Shown here one piece after another: positions 17,126-26,534 of a stretch of 64,000 nucleotides of DNA (position 1 is its first letter; every line of letters starts with the position of its first letter). Position numbers and translations under genes: made by a program. The notes under the pieces were generated by a model. That model had not been told where the DNA came from. It saw only the letters and a program-made list of their open reading frames with translations, and ran no database searches. The stretch is from Roseovarius mucosus DSM 17069 (lineage in GTDB: Bacteria; Pseudomonadota; Alphaproteobacteria; Rhodobacterales; Rhodobacteraceae), in assembly GCF_000768555.3 (NCBI RefSeq), contig NZ_KN293975.1, positions 1 through 64,000 of the forward strand, read 5' to 3'.

Positions 17126-18154
17126 TCAGGCGCGAGGATCAAGCAGCTTGGCCAGGATGCGGTTGCGGGTGATCTGGCCCAGGAGCTGGCCATTGTCGAT
17201 CACACCCACCGGACGGTCATGCCCCTGGGCACATTCCATCACGTCCTGAATGCTGGCATCGGGGCCGACGCAGGTCTCGGGCGTGCCCACCGCAGGCTCC
17301 ATCACATCGCGGGCGCAAAGCACGCCCAGCGGGTTCATATGGGCCACGAATTCGGCCACATAATCGGTGGCGGGATTGGTGAAGATGTCCTGCGGCGTGC
17401 CGCATTGCACGATGCGCCCGCCCTCCATGATGGCGATGCGGTCGCCCAGTTTGAACGCCTCGTCCAGATCGTGGCTGACAAAGATGATGGTGCGGCCCAG
17501 CGTCTTTTGCAGGTCGATGAGTTCGTCCTGAAGATGGTTGCGGATCAGCGGATCGAGGGCTGAAAAGGGTTCGTCCATCAGAAGGATCGGCGCATCGGTG
17601 GCAAAGGCGCGGGCGAGGCCCACGCGCTGTTGCATGCCGCCCGACAGCTCGCCCACGCGGCGCTCGGCCCAGTCGGAGAGGTTGACGAGCGACAGTTGCC
17701 GGTCGACGCGCTCGGCGCGCTCGGGTTTGGGGATGCCTGCCAGTTCGAGGCCGAGGCCCACGTTTTCGCGCACAGAGCGCCAGGGAAGCAGGCCGAATTG
17801 CTGGAACACCATGGCGATATGGTGCTGGCGCAACCGGCGCAGCGTGGCGGGGTTGGCGTTGGTGACATCCACCATGCCGCTGCCGTCGTGGATCTCGACC
17901 GTGCCGCGCACCACCGGGTTGAGGCCATTGACCGCGCGCAGGAGCGTGGATTTGCCAGAGCCCGACAGGCCCATCAGCACGAGGATTTCGCCCGGAGCGA
18001 CCGACAGGTCGCAGTCATGCACGCCCAGAACCTGCCCGGTCTGTTGCTGGATCTCGGGCCGGGTCTTGCCCTGATCCATCAAGGGCAGGGCGGTCTGCGG
18101 GGCATCACCAAAGACGATGGAGACCTTGTTGAAATTGACGATTGCGTCGGTCAC
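17126..18154 (-). CDS. choV: Choline/betaine ABC transporter ATP-binding protein
   Basis: ProV-type ATPase of 342 residues. Walker A is GLSGSGKST, the signature is LSGGMQQRVGLARA and Walker B is ILLMDEPFSALDP. The C-terminal part (from about residue 280) is a CBS-like region (VMECAQGHDRPVGVIDNGQLLGQITRNRIL), typical of osmo- or choline-transport ATPases. The start overlaps the stop of the permease by 4 nt. With choW and choX it forms an operon read right to left, matching the ChoXWV choline importer of rhizobia and roseobacters. Confidence 0.9.
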   Translation of the reverse strand: MTDAIVNFNKVSIVFGDAPQTALPLMDQGKTRPEIQQQTGQVLGVHDCDLSVAPGEILVLMGLSGSGKSTLLRAVNGLNPVVRGTVEIHDGSGMVDVTNANPATLRRLRQHHIAMVFQQFGLLPWRSVRENVGLGLELAGIPKPERAERVDRQLSLVNLSDWAERRVGELSGGMQQRVGLARAFATDAPILLMDEPFSALDPLIRNHLQDELIDLQKTLGRTIIFVSHDLDEAFKLGDRIAIMEGGRIVQCGTPQDIFTNPATDYVAEFVAHMNPLGVLCARDVMEPAVGTPETCVGPDASIQDVMECAQGHDRPVGVIDNGQLLGQITRNRILAKLLDPRA

Positions 18155-18987
18155 TTGCGTCCCTCCATCCGGAGCATGCGGTCAAGCACGATGGCGACGA
18201 CGACGATCATCAGCCCGGATTCAAAGCCAAGGGCGATGTTGACCGTATTGATCGCGCGCAGCACCGGCACGCCAAGGCCGTCGGCCCCCACCAGTGCGCC
18301 GATGACCACCATCGACAGCGAGAGCATGATGGTCTGGTTCAGCCCCGCCATGATCTGCGGCAGGGCGTAGGGAAGTTCCACCTTCCAGAGGGTCTGGCGG
18401 TTGGTGGCGCCAAAGGCCTGTGCCGCCTCCAGCAGCGGTTGTGGCGTGTTGGAGATGCCCAGATGCGTGAGGCGGATGGGCGCGGGGACGACAAAGATCA
18501 CCGTGGCGATGAGGCCGGGCACCATGCCGATGCCGAAAAACACGATCGCGGGGATGAGATAGACAAAGGGCGGCAGCGTCTGCATGAGGTCGAGCACTGG
18601 CCGCATCCCGTCATAGAGGCGCGGGCGATGCGCGGCGGCGATGCCCAGAGGCACGCCCAAGGCCATGCAGAACACGCAAGACGAGATCACCAGTGTCAGG
18701 CTCTCGGTGGTTTCCTCCCAATAGCCTTGGTTGAGAATGAAGAGAAAGCCTAGAAGCACGAAGAGGCAGGTTTTCCAGTTGCGCTGCAACGCCCACGTGA
18801 GGGCGACAAAGACGCCGATGATGACCATGGGATGCGGAGTTTGCAGCACCCACAGAAAGGCGTCGATCAGCCCCTCCATGAGTACTGACAGCGCATCGAA
18901 GAAGCCCGCCGCATTGTCCTGAAGCCAGAGGAAAAAGCCTTCGGCCCATTTCCCCACCGGGATTTTGTGATCGCTCAGCCAGTCCAT
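18151..18987 (-). CDS. choW: Choline/betaine ABC transporter permease
   Basis: A 278-residue ProW-type permease with about six membrane helices and the EAA-type cytoplasmic loop (LLEAAQAFGATNRQTLWKVELPYALPQI) that docks the ATPase. It overlaps choV by 4 nt and lies 70 bp downstream of choX. It would form the choline channel with ChoX and ChoV. Confidence 0.9.
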   Translation of the reverse strand: MDWLSDHKIPVGKWAEGFFLWLQDNAAGFFDALSVLMEGLIDAFLWVLQTPHPMVIIGVFVALTWALQRNWKTCLFVLLGFLFILNQGYWEETTESLTLVISSCVFCMALGVPLGIAAAHRPRLYDGMRPVLDLMQTLPPFVYLIPAIVFFGIGMVPGLIATVIFVVPAPIRLTHLGISNTPQPLLEAAQAFGATNRQTLWKVELPYALPQIMAGLNQTIMLSLSMVVIGALVGADGLGVPVLRAINTVNIALGFESGLMIVVVAIVLDRMLRMEGRK

Positions 18988-19057
18988 GCGGGTGCCTCAC
19001 ATCTGATCTGTCTGGAAAAAAGGGCGTGGGGCAGCGTCCAGCGCCGCCCCTTATCGC

Positions 19058-19987
19058 TCAGAGGCCGAGGGCCGATTTGACGGCTGCTGCCGCGTCGCCG
19101 CCGTCCTTGGTGGTCACGCCCGCGAGCCACGGGGTGACGGCATCCGGGTTGGCCTTGAGCCAGGCGCTTGCGGCATCTTCGGGCTTGGCCCCGTCATTGA
19201 GGATCGCGCCCATGATCTCGTTTTCCATGGCCAGCGAGAACTCGAGGTTTTCCAGCAGCTTGCCCACATTGGGGCATTCCGCGACATAGCCTGCGCGGGT
19301 GTTGGTATAGATCGTGGCACCGCCCAGATCGGGGCCGAACCAGTCATCCCCGCCGGTCAGATATGTCATCTCGTGATTGGCGTTCATCGGGTGCGGTTCC
19401 CAGCCGAGGAACACGATGGGTTCCTCGCGGCGGTCGGCGCGGCTGACCTGTGCGAGCATGCCCTGTTCCGAGCTTTCCTTGACCTCGAAGCCCTTGAGAC
19501 CAAAGGCATCGGCCTCGATCATGTCGAGGATCAGGCGGTTGCCGTCATTGCCAGGCTCGATGCCGTAGATGGTCGAGTCGAGCGCCTCGGCATGCCCTGC
19601 AATCGTCTCGAATGAGGTGATCCCGAGGGCAGCACCAGCGGCATTGGTGGCCAGCGTGTATTTCGCACCCACGAGGTTGGCGCGCACGGTGTCTACGGTG
19701 GCTGCTTCGCGGTAGGGGGCGATATCGGCCTCCATGGTCGGCATCCAGTTGCCCAGGAACACGTCGATGTCGCCTGCGGCAAGCGAGGTATAGGTCACAG
19801 GCACCGAGAGCACCTTGGCCTCGGTCTCATAGCCAAGCGCCTCGAGCACGAAAGAGGTTGCAGCGGTGGTGGCGGTGATGTCGGTCCAACCAACATCGGC
19901 AAAGGTCACACTGTCGCAATTGGCAAGGGCTGGCCCGGCGGCCGCGGTGGCGAGGGCAATGGCGGTCAGGGTTTTCTTGAAGGTCAT
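19058..19987 (-). CDS. choX: Choline-binding periplasmic protein
   Basis: A 309-residue secreted binding protein with a signal peptide ending ALA-NCDSV. The mature part has the choline/betaine pocket features of ChoX/OpuAC proteins: VGWTDITATTA, GIEPGNDGNR and FLGWEPHPMN, which supply aromatic and acidic residues around the quaternary amine. It is first in the choXWV operon and downstream of a separate family-5 binding protein. Choline is preferred over betaine because a choline-degradation operon lies next to it. Confidence 0.88.
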   Translation of the reverse strand: MTFKKTLTAIALATAAAGPALANCDSVTFADVGWTDITATTAATSFVLEALGYETEAKVLSVPVTYTSLAAGDIDVFLGNWMPTMEADIAPYREAATVDTVRANLVGAKYTLATNAAGAALGITSFETIAGHAEALDSTIYGIEPGNDGNRLILDMIEADAFGLKGFEVKESSEQGMLAQVSRADRREEPIVFLGWEPHPMNANHEMTYLTGGDDWFGPDLGGATIYTNTRAGYVAECPNVGKLLENLEFSLAMENEIMGAILNDGAKPEDAASAWLKANPDAVTPWLAGVTTKDGGDAAAAVKSALGL

Positions 19988-20034
19988 GTGATGTCTCCCA
20001 CGGTTGATTATTCCGGGGCTGCGCCCGGTTTGGC

Positions 20035-20066
20035 AAAGGCCCGAGGGGAATCCCCCCCGGGCCTTG
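20035..20066 (-). terminator. Hairpin downstream of the orphan binding-protein gene
   Basis: On the minus strand AAGGCCCG pairs with CGGGCCTT around a G/C-rich loop and is followed by a short T stretch. It sits between the SBP_bac_5 gene and choX and would separate their transcripts or lower readthrough. Confidence 0.5.
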
Positions 20067-20088
20067 CAGTCAGGTCAGGTGGGCTGGA

Positions 20089-21642
20089 TCAGGCCATCCA
20101 CCAGCGCTCGATAAAGCGCATGCCGTCCACATCCCAATTGGCCCCAAGGGTGTCGGAATGTGCAATCTTGTTCGAGTTGCCAAAGACGTAGTTGGCGAAC
20201 ATCGGGACGATCACGCCGCCGTCGTCGCTACAGATCTGCTGCATCTCGAAATACATCTCGCGGCGCTTGGCCTCGTCGAGTTCCGAGCGCGCCTTGAGCA
20301 TCAGCTCGTCAAAGCGGTCGTTGCACCAGAAGCTGTCGTTCCACGCCGCGCCGCATTTATAGGCGGTGGCGAACATCTGATCCTCGACCGGGCGACCCGA
20401 CCAGTAGACGGCGCAGAAGGGTTTCTTCATCCACACGTCCGACCAGTAGCCGTCATTCGCTTCGCGCACCGGCGTGAGGTTGATGCCCGCGCCCGCAGCG
20501 GAGCTCTGGTAGAGCACGGCCGCATCGACCGCGCCGCCAAAGGCCGCGTCCGCCGCCGAAAGCTTGACATCGAGACTGTCGAGGCCGGCTTGCTTAAGGT
20601 GGAACTTGGCCTTGTCGGGATCATAGGTTTTCTGCGCCAGTTCGGTGTTGAAATAGCGCTGCCCCTGACCGATGGGATGGTCATTGCCGACCGAACCATA
20701 GCCGAACAGGATCTTGTCCACCAGTTCCTGACGGTTGATGCCGTATTTCAGAGCAAGGCGTACATCGGGGTTGTTGTAGGGCTCTGCCCGGGTGTCCATG
20801 GCAAAGGTGAAATGCTGCGTGCCCGCGACCGAATTGATCTGGATATTGGGGTTGCGCGCCAAGAGGCCCACGGTCTTGAGGTCGAGCCGGTCGACCACAT
20901 CCACATCGCCCGAAACGAGCGCCGTGGTGCGGGCGTTCTGATCGACGATGGCCAGCACTTCGGCGCTGTCGAACCAGGCCACATCGCTGCGCCAGTGATT
21001 CGGGTTGCGCTCGACCGCGTAGGACACACCGGCGCTGAAATCCTTGAGGACATAGCTGCCGCAGCCATCGCCCGATTTCCAGTCGATGCTGTCGCCTTCG
21101 GCCTTGCAGATCACGAGGTGATAGTCGCTGAGGAAGTATGGGAAGTCGGCATTGCCGCCATCCAAGGTAAAGACGACGATGTCATCGCCTTCGGTGGTGA
21201 TGTCGGTCACGTTGGCCACCAGCGGCCCCGCCGCAGAGGTCGAATTCTCGCCCCGGTGGAAGTTGATCGAACTGACGACATCGGCCGCGGTGACGGCCTT
21301 GCCGGAATGGAAGGTCACGCCCGAGCGCAGCTTGAACCGCCAGACCGAGGCATCGGCCGAGGCTTCCCAGCTTTCGGCGACTTCGGGGATGAGCGAGCCA
21401 TCGGCGGCCACTTCGGTCAGCCGGCCGTGGATGGCAAAGGCGAGCGAGGTGGTGAAGCTGTTGGAATAGGTGCCCGGATCAAGCACGTCGGTGGTCTGGC
21501 CGTGGCCGATGGCCGCGCGCAGATGCCCGCCGCGCGAAGGCGCCGCCTTGGCCCGCAGCGGCAGGCCCGCGATGAGCGCGGCCCCGGCGGTGGTGGCCAT
21601 GAAACCGCGTCGGTTGATGCGGCCGGAATTGAGGATGGTCAT
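20089..21642 (-). CDS. ABC transporter substrate-binding protein, family 5, Tat-exported (orphan)
   Basis: The 517-residue protein belongs to the dipeptide/nickel-type binding family (SBP_bac_5). It starts with a Tat signal (NRRGFMATTAGAALIAGLPL) ending near AKA. The family layout is clear: LDPGTYSNSF, then VAESWEASADASVWRFKLRSGVTFHSGKAVTAADVV. No permease or ATPase of the peptide type is adjacent; choXWV lies downstream and betI upstream in divergent orientation. It may bind a choline-related compound such as choline-O-sulfate or a choline ester and borrow another transporter, but only its location supports this. Confidence 0.85.
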   Translation of the reverse strand: MTILNSGRINRRGFMATTAGAALIAGLPLRAKAAPSRGGHLRAAIGHGQTTDVLDPGTYSNSFTTSLAFAIHGRLTEVAADGSLIPEVAESWEASADASVWRFKLRSGVTFHSGKAVTAADVVSSINFHRGENSTSAAGPLVANVTDITTEGDDIVVFTLDGGNADFPYFLSDYHLVICKAEGDSIDWKSGDGCGSYVLKDFSAGVSYAVERNPNHWRSDVAWFDSAEVLAIVDQNARTTALVSGDVDVVDRLDLKTVGLLARNPNIQINSVAGTQHFTFAMDTRAEPYNNPDVRLALKYGINRQELVDKILFGYGSVGNDHPIGQGQRYFNTELAQKTYDPDKAKFHLKQAGLDSLDVKLSAADAAFGGAVDAAVLYQSSAAGAGINLTPVREANDGYWSDVWMKKPFCAVYWSGRPVEDQMFATAYKCGAAWNDSFWCNDRFDELMLKARSELDEAKRREMYFEMQQICSDDGGVIVPMFANYVFGNSNKIAHSDTLGANWDVDGMRFIERWWMA

Positions 21643-21819
21643 GTTGGTCTTCTCCCTTTGGTTTGCTTTCCGAACCGGCCTTATGTCCTCTGAGGATCGC
21701 GCGGCCCCCTGCCGCGTGGCGGTCGGTTTATACCTGCCAAGGCTAATATGACGCTGTCATGAAATACAACGCCATTCTGGCAGGGGGGCGGTGTTGTGAT
21801 GCGGTCCCTCGCGTTTTTT

Positions 21820-21841
21820 ATTGATTGACGAGTCAATTAAA
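21820..21841. promoter_or_regulatory. Candidate BetI operator
   Basis: ATTGAC-GA-GTCAAT (21824-21837) is a perfect palindrome, extended imperfectly to TTGATTGAC on the left and GTCAATTAA on the right. It lies 46 bp before the betI ATG in the divergent region shared with the binding-protein gene. TetR-family BetI repressors bind A/T-rich palindromes of this kind in front of their own operon. Confidence 0.5.
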
Positions 21842-21883
21842 CACGATTAGGCCAGTCTGGCAACAGGTCTTTGGAGGGGGCGC

Positions 21884-22471
21884 ATGCCGAAAATCGGGAT
21901 GGAACCGATCCGCCGCACCGCGCTGGTGGAGGCCACGATTTCCGAGATCGGCGCGCATGGCAGCCTGGATGTGACCGTGGCGCAGATCGCCCGGCGCGCG
22001 GGCATGTCGAGCGCGCTGGCCCATCATTATTTCGGGTCCAAGGAGGCGATGTTCGCCGCAGCGATGCGCCATATCCTCACGCTCTACGGGGCCGAGGTGC
22101 GCGGTGCGCTGATCATGGCCAAGACCCCGCGCGATCGGATCGAGGCGATCATCCGCGCCAGTTTCACGCCGGCGCAATTTCGCGGCGAAATGGTCTCGGC
22201 CTGGCTGAATTTCTACGTGCAGGCGCAGCGCTCGGACGAGGCGCGGCGTCTGTTGCATATCTATCAGCGGCGGTTGCGCTCGAATCTGCATCACGCCTTT
22301 CGCGCGTTGGCCCCCGCCGAGGCGCGCACGCTGACGCGCGGTCTCGCGGCGATGATCGACGGGCTTTATATCCGTCAGGCGCTGCGCGAAGGGCCGATGC
22401 AGCCCGGCCTCGCGATTGATGTGCTGCTGCATTACCTCGACACCAGCCTGCCCCAAAAGGACAAAGTATGA
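21884..22471 (+). CDS. betI: Choline-responsive repressor BetI
   Basis: A 195-residue TetR-family repressor. The N-terminal helix-turn-helix reads VTVAQIARRAGMSSALAHHYFGSKEAMF, closely matching BetI, and the length is exactly typical. GGAGGGGG precedes the ATG. BetI represses glycine-betaine synthesis genes until choline is present. Its stop overlaps the betC start (ATGA), so betI-betC-betA form an autoregulated operon. Confidence 0.92.
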   Translation: MPKIGMEPIRRTALVEATISEIGAHGSLDVTVAQIARRAGMSSALAHHYFGSKEAMFAAAMRHILTLYGAEVRGALIMAKTPRDRIEAIIRASFTPAQFRGEMVSAWLNFYVQAQRSDEARRLLHIYQRRLRSNLHHAFRALAPAEARTLTRGLAAMIDGLYIRQALREGPMQPGLAIDVLLHYLDTSLPQKDKV

Positions 22472-23976
22472 CCGCGCCCAATATCCTGATTTTCATGGTT
22501 GATCAGCTCAACGGCACCCTCTTTCCCGATGGTCCCGCGCCGTGGCTGCACGCCCCCAATCTCAAGGCGCTTGCGGCGCGCTCCACGCGGTTTGCCAATG
22601 CCTATACCGCCTCGCCGCTCTGTGCGCCGGGGCGTGCCAGCTTCATGTCGGGGCTCTTGCCGTCGCGCAGCCGCGTCTATGACAATGCCGCCGAGTTTGC
22701 CGCCGATATTCCCACCTATGCGCATCACCTGCGCCGCGCGGGCTATCAGACCTGCCTCAGCGGCAAGATGCATTTCGTGGGCCCCGACCAGTTGCACGGG
22801 TTCGAGGAGCGGCTGACAACCGACATCTACCCCGCCGATTTCGGCTGGACGCCGGATTATCGCAAGCCGGGCGAGCGCATCGACTGGTGGTATCACAACA
22901 TGGGCTCGGTGACGGGCGCGGGGGTCGCGGAAATCTCGAACCAGATGGAATATGACGACGAGGTTGCCTACAACGCGCGCGCCAAGGTCTATGATCTGGC
23001 GCGGGGGCTCGATGCGCGGCCCTGGTGTCTGACGGTCAGTTTCACCCATCCGCATGACCCCTATGTGGCGCGCAAGAAATACTGGGATCTCTACGAGGAT
23101 TGCGATCACCTGCTGCCAGAGGTGCCCGCCATGGCCTATGAGGCGCATGATGCCCACGCGCGGCGGATTTTCGACGCGAATGACTGGCGCAATTTTGACA
23201 TCTCGCAGCAGGACATCCGCCGCTCGCGCCGCGCCTATTTCGCCAATATCTCGTATCTCGACGACAAGATCGGCGAGATTCTCGAGGCGCTGGAGAGCAC
23301 ACGGCAAGAGGCGATCATCCTCTTTGTCTCGGACCATGGCGACATGCTGGGCGAGCGCGGGCTGTGGTTCAAGATGTGTTTCTACGAGGGGTCAGCCCGC
23401 GTGCCTCTGATGATTTCGGCCCCCGGCATGGCGCCGGGGCTGATCACCGATCCGGTCAGCAATATCGACGTCTGCCCAACGCTCTGCGAACTGGCCGGGG
23501 CGGATATGTCCGAGGTGATGCCCTGGGTCGAGGGGCAATCGCTGGTCTATCTGGGGCAGGGCGGCACCCGCGACGCGCCCGTCGCGATGGAATATGCCGC
23601 CGAAGCGTCCCAAGCGCCGCTGGTGTCGCTGCGCTATGGCAAGTGGAAGTTCAACCGCTGCGCGCTCGACCCCGATCAGCTCTTCGATCTGGAGGCCGAT
23701 CCGCATGAACTGACCAATCTGGCGGATGACCCGGCCCATGCGGGCACTCTGGCACAGTTGCAGGCCAAGGCCGAGGCGCGCTGGGATCTGGCGGCCTTTG
23801 ACGGCGCCGTGCGCGAAAGTCAGGCGCGCCGCTGGGTGGTCTACGAGGCGCTGCGCAAGGGCGGCTATTACCCGTGGGATTACCAGCCGCTGCAAAAGGC
23901 GTCCGAGCGGTACATGCGCAACCACATGGACCTCAACGTGCTGGAGGAAAGCAAGCGCTTCCCGCGGGGTGAGTGA
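22468..23976 (+). CDS. betC: Choline-sulfatase BetC
   Basis: This enzyme hydrolyses choline-O-sulfate to choline and sulfate. The 502-residue protein has the sulfatase signature SPLCAPGRASFMSGLLPSR, where the Cys would be converted to formylglycine, an N-terminal metal-binding segment (ILIFMVDQ) and FVSDHGDMLGERGLW. The C-terminal region (QARRWVVYEALRKGGYYPWDYQP) is typical of BetC. It is coupled to betI by a 4-nt overlap. Choline sulfate is an abundant marine osmolyte, which suits the organism. Confidence 0.94.
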   Translation: MTAPNILIFMVDQLNGTLFPDGPAPWLHAPNLKALAARSTRFANAYTASPLCAPGRASFMSGLLPSRSRVYDNAAEFAADIPTYAHHLRRAGYQTCLSGKMHFVGPDQLHGFEERLTTDIYPADFGWTPDYRKPGERIDWWYHNMGSVTGAGVAEISNQMEYDDEVAYNARAKVYDLARGLDARPWCLTVSFTHPHDPYVARKKYWDLYEDCDHLLPEVPAMAYEAHDAHARRIFDANDWRNFDISQQDIRRSRRAYFANISYLDDKIGEILEALESTRQEAIILFVSDHGDMLGERGLWFKMCFYEGSARVPLMISAPGMAPGLITDPVSNIDVCPTLCELAGADMSEVMPWVEGQSLVYLGQGGTRDAPVAMEYAAEASQAPLVSLRYGKWKFNRCALDPDQLFDLEADPHELTNLADDPAHAGTLAQLQAKAEARWDLAAFDGAVRESQARRWVVYEALRKGGYYPWDYQPLQKASERYMRNHMDLNVLEESKRFPRGE

Positions 23977-24049
23977 TGCGTTCTTCGTTCTGTAAATACT
24001 CAAATTCCGCCCTCTGCGGCGGGAAATGCCCTCAAGGAAAGAGAAACTG

Positions 24050-25708
24050 ATGCAAGCCGATTATGTCATCGTGGGCGCAGGCAGCGCGGGCTGTGCCATG
24101 GCCTACCGTCTGGCCGAGGCGGGCAAATCCGTGCTGGTGATCGAGCATGGCGGCACCGATGCCGGGCCGTTCATCCAGATGCCCGGCGCGCTGAGCTATC
24201 CGATGAACATGAAGCGCTATGACTGGGGCTACCTGAGCGAGCCTGAGCCGCATTTGGGAGGTCGCCGCCTCGCCTGTCCACGCGGCAAGGTGATTGGCGG
24301 CTCCAGCAGCATCAACGGCATGGTCTATGTGCGCGGTCATGCGCGCGACTATGACCATTGGCGCGATCAGGGCTGCGATGGCTGGGGCTATGCCGATGTG
24401 CTGCCCTATTTCAAGCGGATGGAAAGCTGGCACGATGGCGGGCATGGTGGCGATGCGGGCTGGCGCGGCACGGATGGCCCGCTGCACGTCAGCCGGGGGC
24501 GGCGCGACAACCCGCTGGTGCGCGCCTTTGTCGAGGCGGGCAAACAGGCGGGCTATCCCGAGACCCATGATTACAACGGCCATCAGCAAGAGGGGTTTGG
24601 CCCCTTCGAGATGACCGTGTGGAAGGGACAACGCTGGTCGGCGGCCAATGCCTATCTGCGGCCTGCGCTCAAACGCGAGAATTGCGATATTATCCGGGGT
24701 TTTGTCACCCGCGTGGTGATGGAAGAGGGCCGCGCCGTGGGCGTCGAAGTGGTGATCAAGGGCCGCAAGGAAGTGGTGCGCGCGCGCGCCGAGGTGATCC
24801 TTGCCGCCTCGTCGATCAACTCGCCCAAGATCCTGATGCTCTCCGGCATTGGCCCGGCCGCGCATCTGGCGGACCATGGCATCCCGGTGGTCGCGGACCG
24901 GGCGGGCGTGGGTCAGAACCTGCAGGATCATCTGGAACTGTATATCCAGATGGCCGCAAGCCAGCCCGTGAGCCTCTACAAATACTGGAACCTCATGGGA
25001 AAGGCCTGGGTGGGCGCGCGCTGGCTCTTGAACAAGACCGGGCCGGGGGCCAGCAACCAGTTTGAAAGCTGCGGCTTCATCCGCTCGGGCGCGGGTGTGG
25101 ACTATCCCGATATCCAGTTCCATTTCCTGCCCATCGCCGTGCGCTACGATGGCAAGGCGGCGGCGGAGGGGCATGGCTTTCAGGCGCATGTCGGGCCGAT
25201 GCGCAGCCCCTCGCGCGGCGCCGTGACCCTGCGCAGCGCCAATCCCGCCGACGATCCCGTGATCCGCTTCAACTATATGAGCGAGGCGCAGGATTGGGAG
25301 GATTTCCGCAAATGTATTCGCCTCACGCGCGAGATCTTTGCGCAAGACGCCTTTGCGCCCTATGTCCGGCACGAGATCCAGCCCGGTGCGGCGGTACAGA
25401 GCGACGATGAGCTTGACGATTTCATCCGCGAACACGCCGAGAGCGCCTATCACCCCTGCGGCACCTGCAAGATGGGGCGCGCGAGCGATCCGATGGCGGT
25501 GGTCGATCCAGAGGGCCGGGTGATCGGGGTCGAGGGGCTGCGCGTGGCGGATTCGAGCCTGTTTCCGCGCATCACCAACGGCAATCTCAACGCGCCCTCG
25601 ATCATGGTGGGCGAAAAGATCGCCGATGCCGTGCTGGGCCGCAGCCCGCTGCCGCCCGAGAATGCCGAGCCGTGGATGCATGCCGACTGGGCGCAAAGCC
25701 AGCGCTGA
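24050..25708 (+). CDS. betA: Choline dehydrogenase BetA
   Basis: FAD-dependent GMC oxidoreductase converting choline to betaine aldehyde. The 552-residue protein starts with the dinucleotide fold [18 protein letters not shown] and has the GMC signature [22 protein letters not shown]. Catalytic histidine is in [12 protein letters not shown], and the C-terminus reads [17 protein letters not shown]. The ATG at 24050 follows AAGGAAAGAG; a longer in-frame start at 24026 lacks a good ribosome site and would add an unrelated segment. betB, the aldehyde dehydrogenase usually beside it, is absent here. Confidence 0.94.
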   Translation: MQADYVIVGAGSAGCAMAYRLAEAGKSVLVIEHGGTDAGPFIQMPGALSYPMNMKRYDWGYLSEPEPHLGGRRLACPRGKVIGGSSSINGMVYVRGHARDYDHWRDQGCDGWGYADVLPYFKRMESWHDGGHGGDAGWRGTDGPLHVSRGRRDNPLVRAFVEAGKQAGYPETHDYNGHQQEGFGPFEMTVWKGQRWSAANAYLRPALKRENCDIIRGFVTRVVMEEGRAVGVEVVIKGRKEVVRARAEVILAASSINSPKILMLSGIGPAAHLADHGIPVVADRAGVGQNLQDHLELYIQMAASQPVSLYKYWNLMGKAWVGARWLLNKTGPGASNQFESCGFIRSGAGVDYPDIQFHFLPIAVRYDGKAAAEGHGFQAHVGPMRSPSRGAVTLRSANPADDPVIRFNYMSEAQDWEDFRKCIRLTREIFAQDAFAPYVRHEIQPGAAVQSDDELDDFIREHAESAYHPCGTCKMGRASDPMAVVDPEGRVIGVEGLRVADSSLFPRITNGNLNAPSIMVGEKIADAVLGRSPLPPENAEPWMHADWAQSQR

Positions 25709-25771
25709 GGCGTTAACCTTTTGTTCACCTTCTGTCTTGCGGGCGGGCGTCGGCCTCCGGCATAAGGGGGT

Positions 25772-26452
25772 ATGTTAAGGATTTGTTTACTCATCGTTCT
25801 CGGTCTGGTCCCGCTTGCGGCGGGGGCAGCGGGGTTTGGCGGCCCGGTTCGGGTGATCGACGGCGATACGCTCGACGTGGGCGAGGTCCGCGTGCGGCTG
25901 CATGGGATCGACGCGCCGGAACTGGGGCAGATCTGCACCAACCCCGATGGCGAGACCTGGGATTGCGGCACATGGGTGGCCGAAGAGGTGCGCGCCCGGA
26001 TCGAGGGCCGCGAGGCACGCTGCGAGGCGGTGGAGAAGGACCGCTATGACCGCACCGTCGCGCGCTGCACGGTGCTGGGGCAGGATGTGGGCAGGATGCT
26101 GGTGGCGGATGGTCTGGCGCTGGCCTATCGCAAATATTCGATGGCCTATGATCTGGATGAAAAAGCCGCCGTTGTGGCGGGGCGCGGCCTGCACGAGGTG
26201 TTGATGGCGCGCCCCGAGGATCACCGCCGCATGGTGCGCGAAAACCGCGCGGCAGAGGCCCAGGCAAACGCGCCCGCGCCGCAAGGGGGCTGTGTGATCA
26301 AGGGCAACCGCAGCGGATCCGGCAATCGGATTTATCACATGCCCGGACAGGCGGATTATGACGCGACGCGCATCAACGAGGCCAAGGGCGAACGCTGGTT
26401 CTGTTCCGAGGCCGAGGCCCGCGCCGCAGGCTGGCGGCGCGCCAAGCGCTGA
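25772..26452 (+). CDS. Secreted staphylococcal-nuclease-like protein
   Basis: A 226-residue protein with an N-terminal signal peptide (RICLLIVLGLVPLAAGAAG). The nuclease-like core follows: VRVIDGDTLDVGEVRVRLHGIDAPE and KDRYDRTVARC, holding the conserved Arg and acidic positions of the family. The C-terminal ~55 residues (GGCVIKGNRSG, HMPGQADYDATRI, RWFCSEAEARAAGWRRA) form a small domain also seen at the end of other secreted nucleases, with a Cys pair. It would act in the periplasm on nucleic acid. Three CxxxxC-like pairs could be disulfides. Confidence 0.83.
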   Translation: MLRICLLIVLGLVPLAAGAAGFGGPVRVIDGDTLDVGEVRVRLHGIDAPELGQICTNPDGETWDCGTWVAEEVRARIEGREARCEAVEKDRYDRTVARCTVLGQDVGRMLVADGLALAYRKYSMAYDLDEKAAVVAGRGLHEVLMARPEDHRRMVRENRAAEAQANAPAPQGGCVIKGNRSGSGNRIYHMPGQADYDATRINEAKGERWFCSEAEARAAGWRRAKR

Positions 26453-26474
26453 GTGAGAAGAGCGATGCGCGTGG

Positions 26475-26493
26475 CCCCGGCTCAGGGCCGGGG
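26475..26493 (+). terminator. Terminator-like hairpin after the nuclease gene
   Basis: CCCCGGC pairs with GCCGGGG around TCAGG, followed by GTATTTGAGTATTT. The same 3' flank is seen in reverse near 23995-24005 (AAATACTCAAATTCC), suggesting a recurrent end-of-gene motif in this genome. Confidence 0.55.
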
Positions 26494-26534
26494 CGTATTT
26501 GAGTATTTCGGGAACAGGGAAAGGCGCGCGGCGC

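Noticed and set aside
21821..21840. FNR-type site before betI (TTGAT...GTCAA)
   Set aside because: The half-sites do not match with the N4 spacing; the symmetry centre is ATTGAC-GA-GTCAAT, better read as a TetR-type operator.
22432..23337. Long minus-strand frames across betC and other high-GC genes
   Set aside because: They mirror well-supported genes on the opposite strand and show no recognisable protein features.
24026..24049. Earlier betA start
   Set aside because: No ribosome site at 24026, whereas ATG 24050 follows AAGGAAAGAG and starts directly with the FAD fold.
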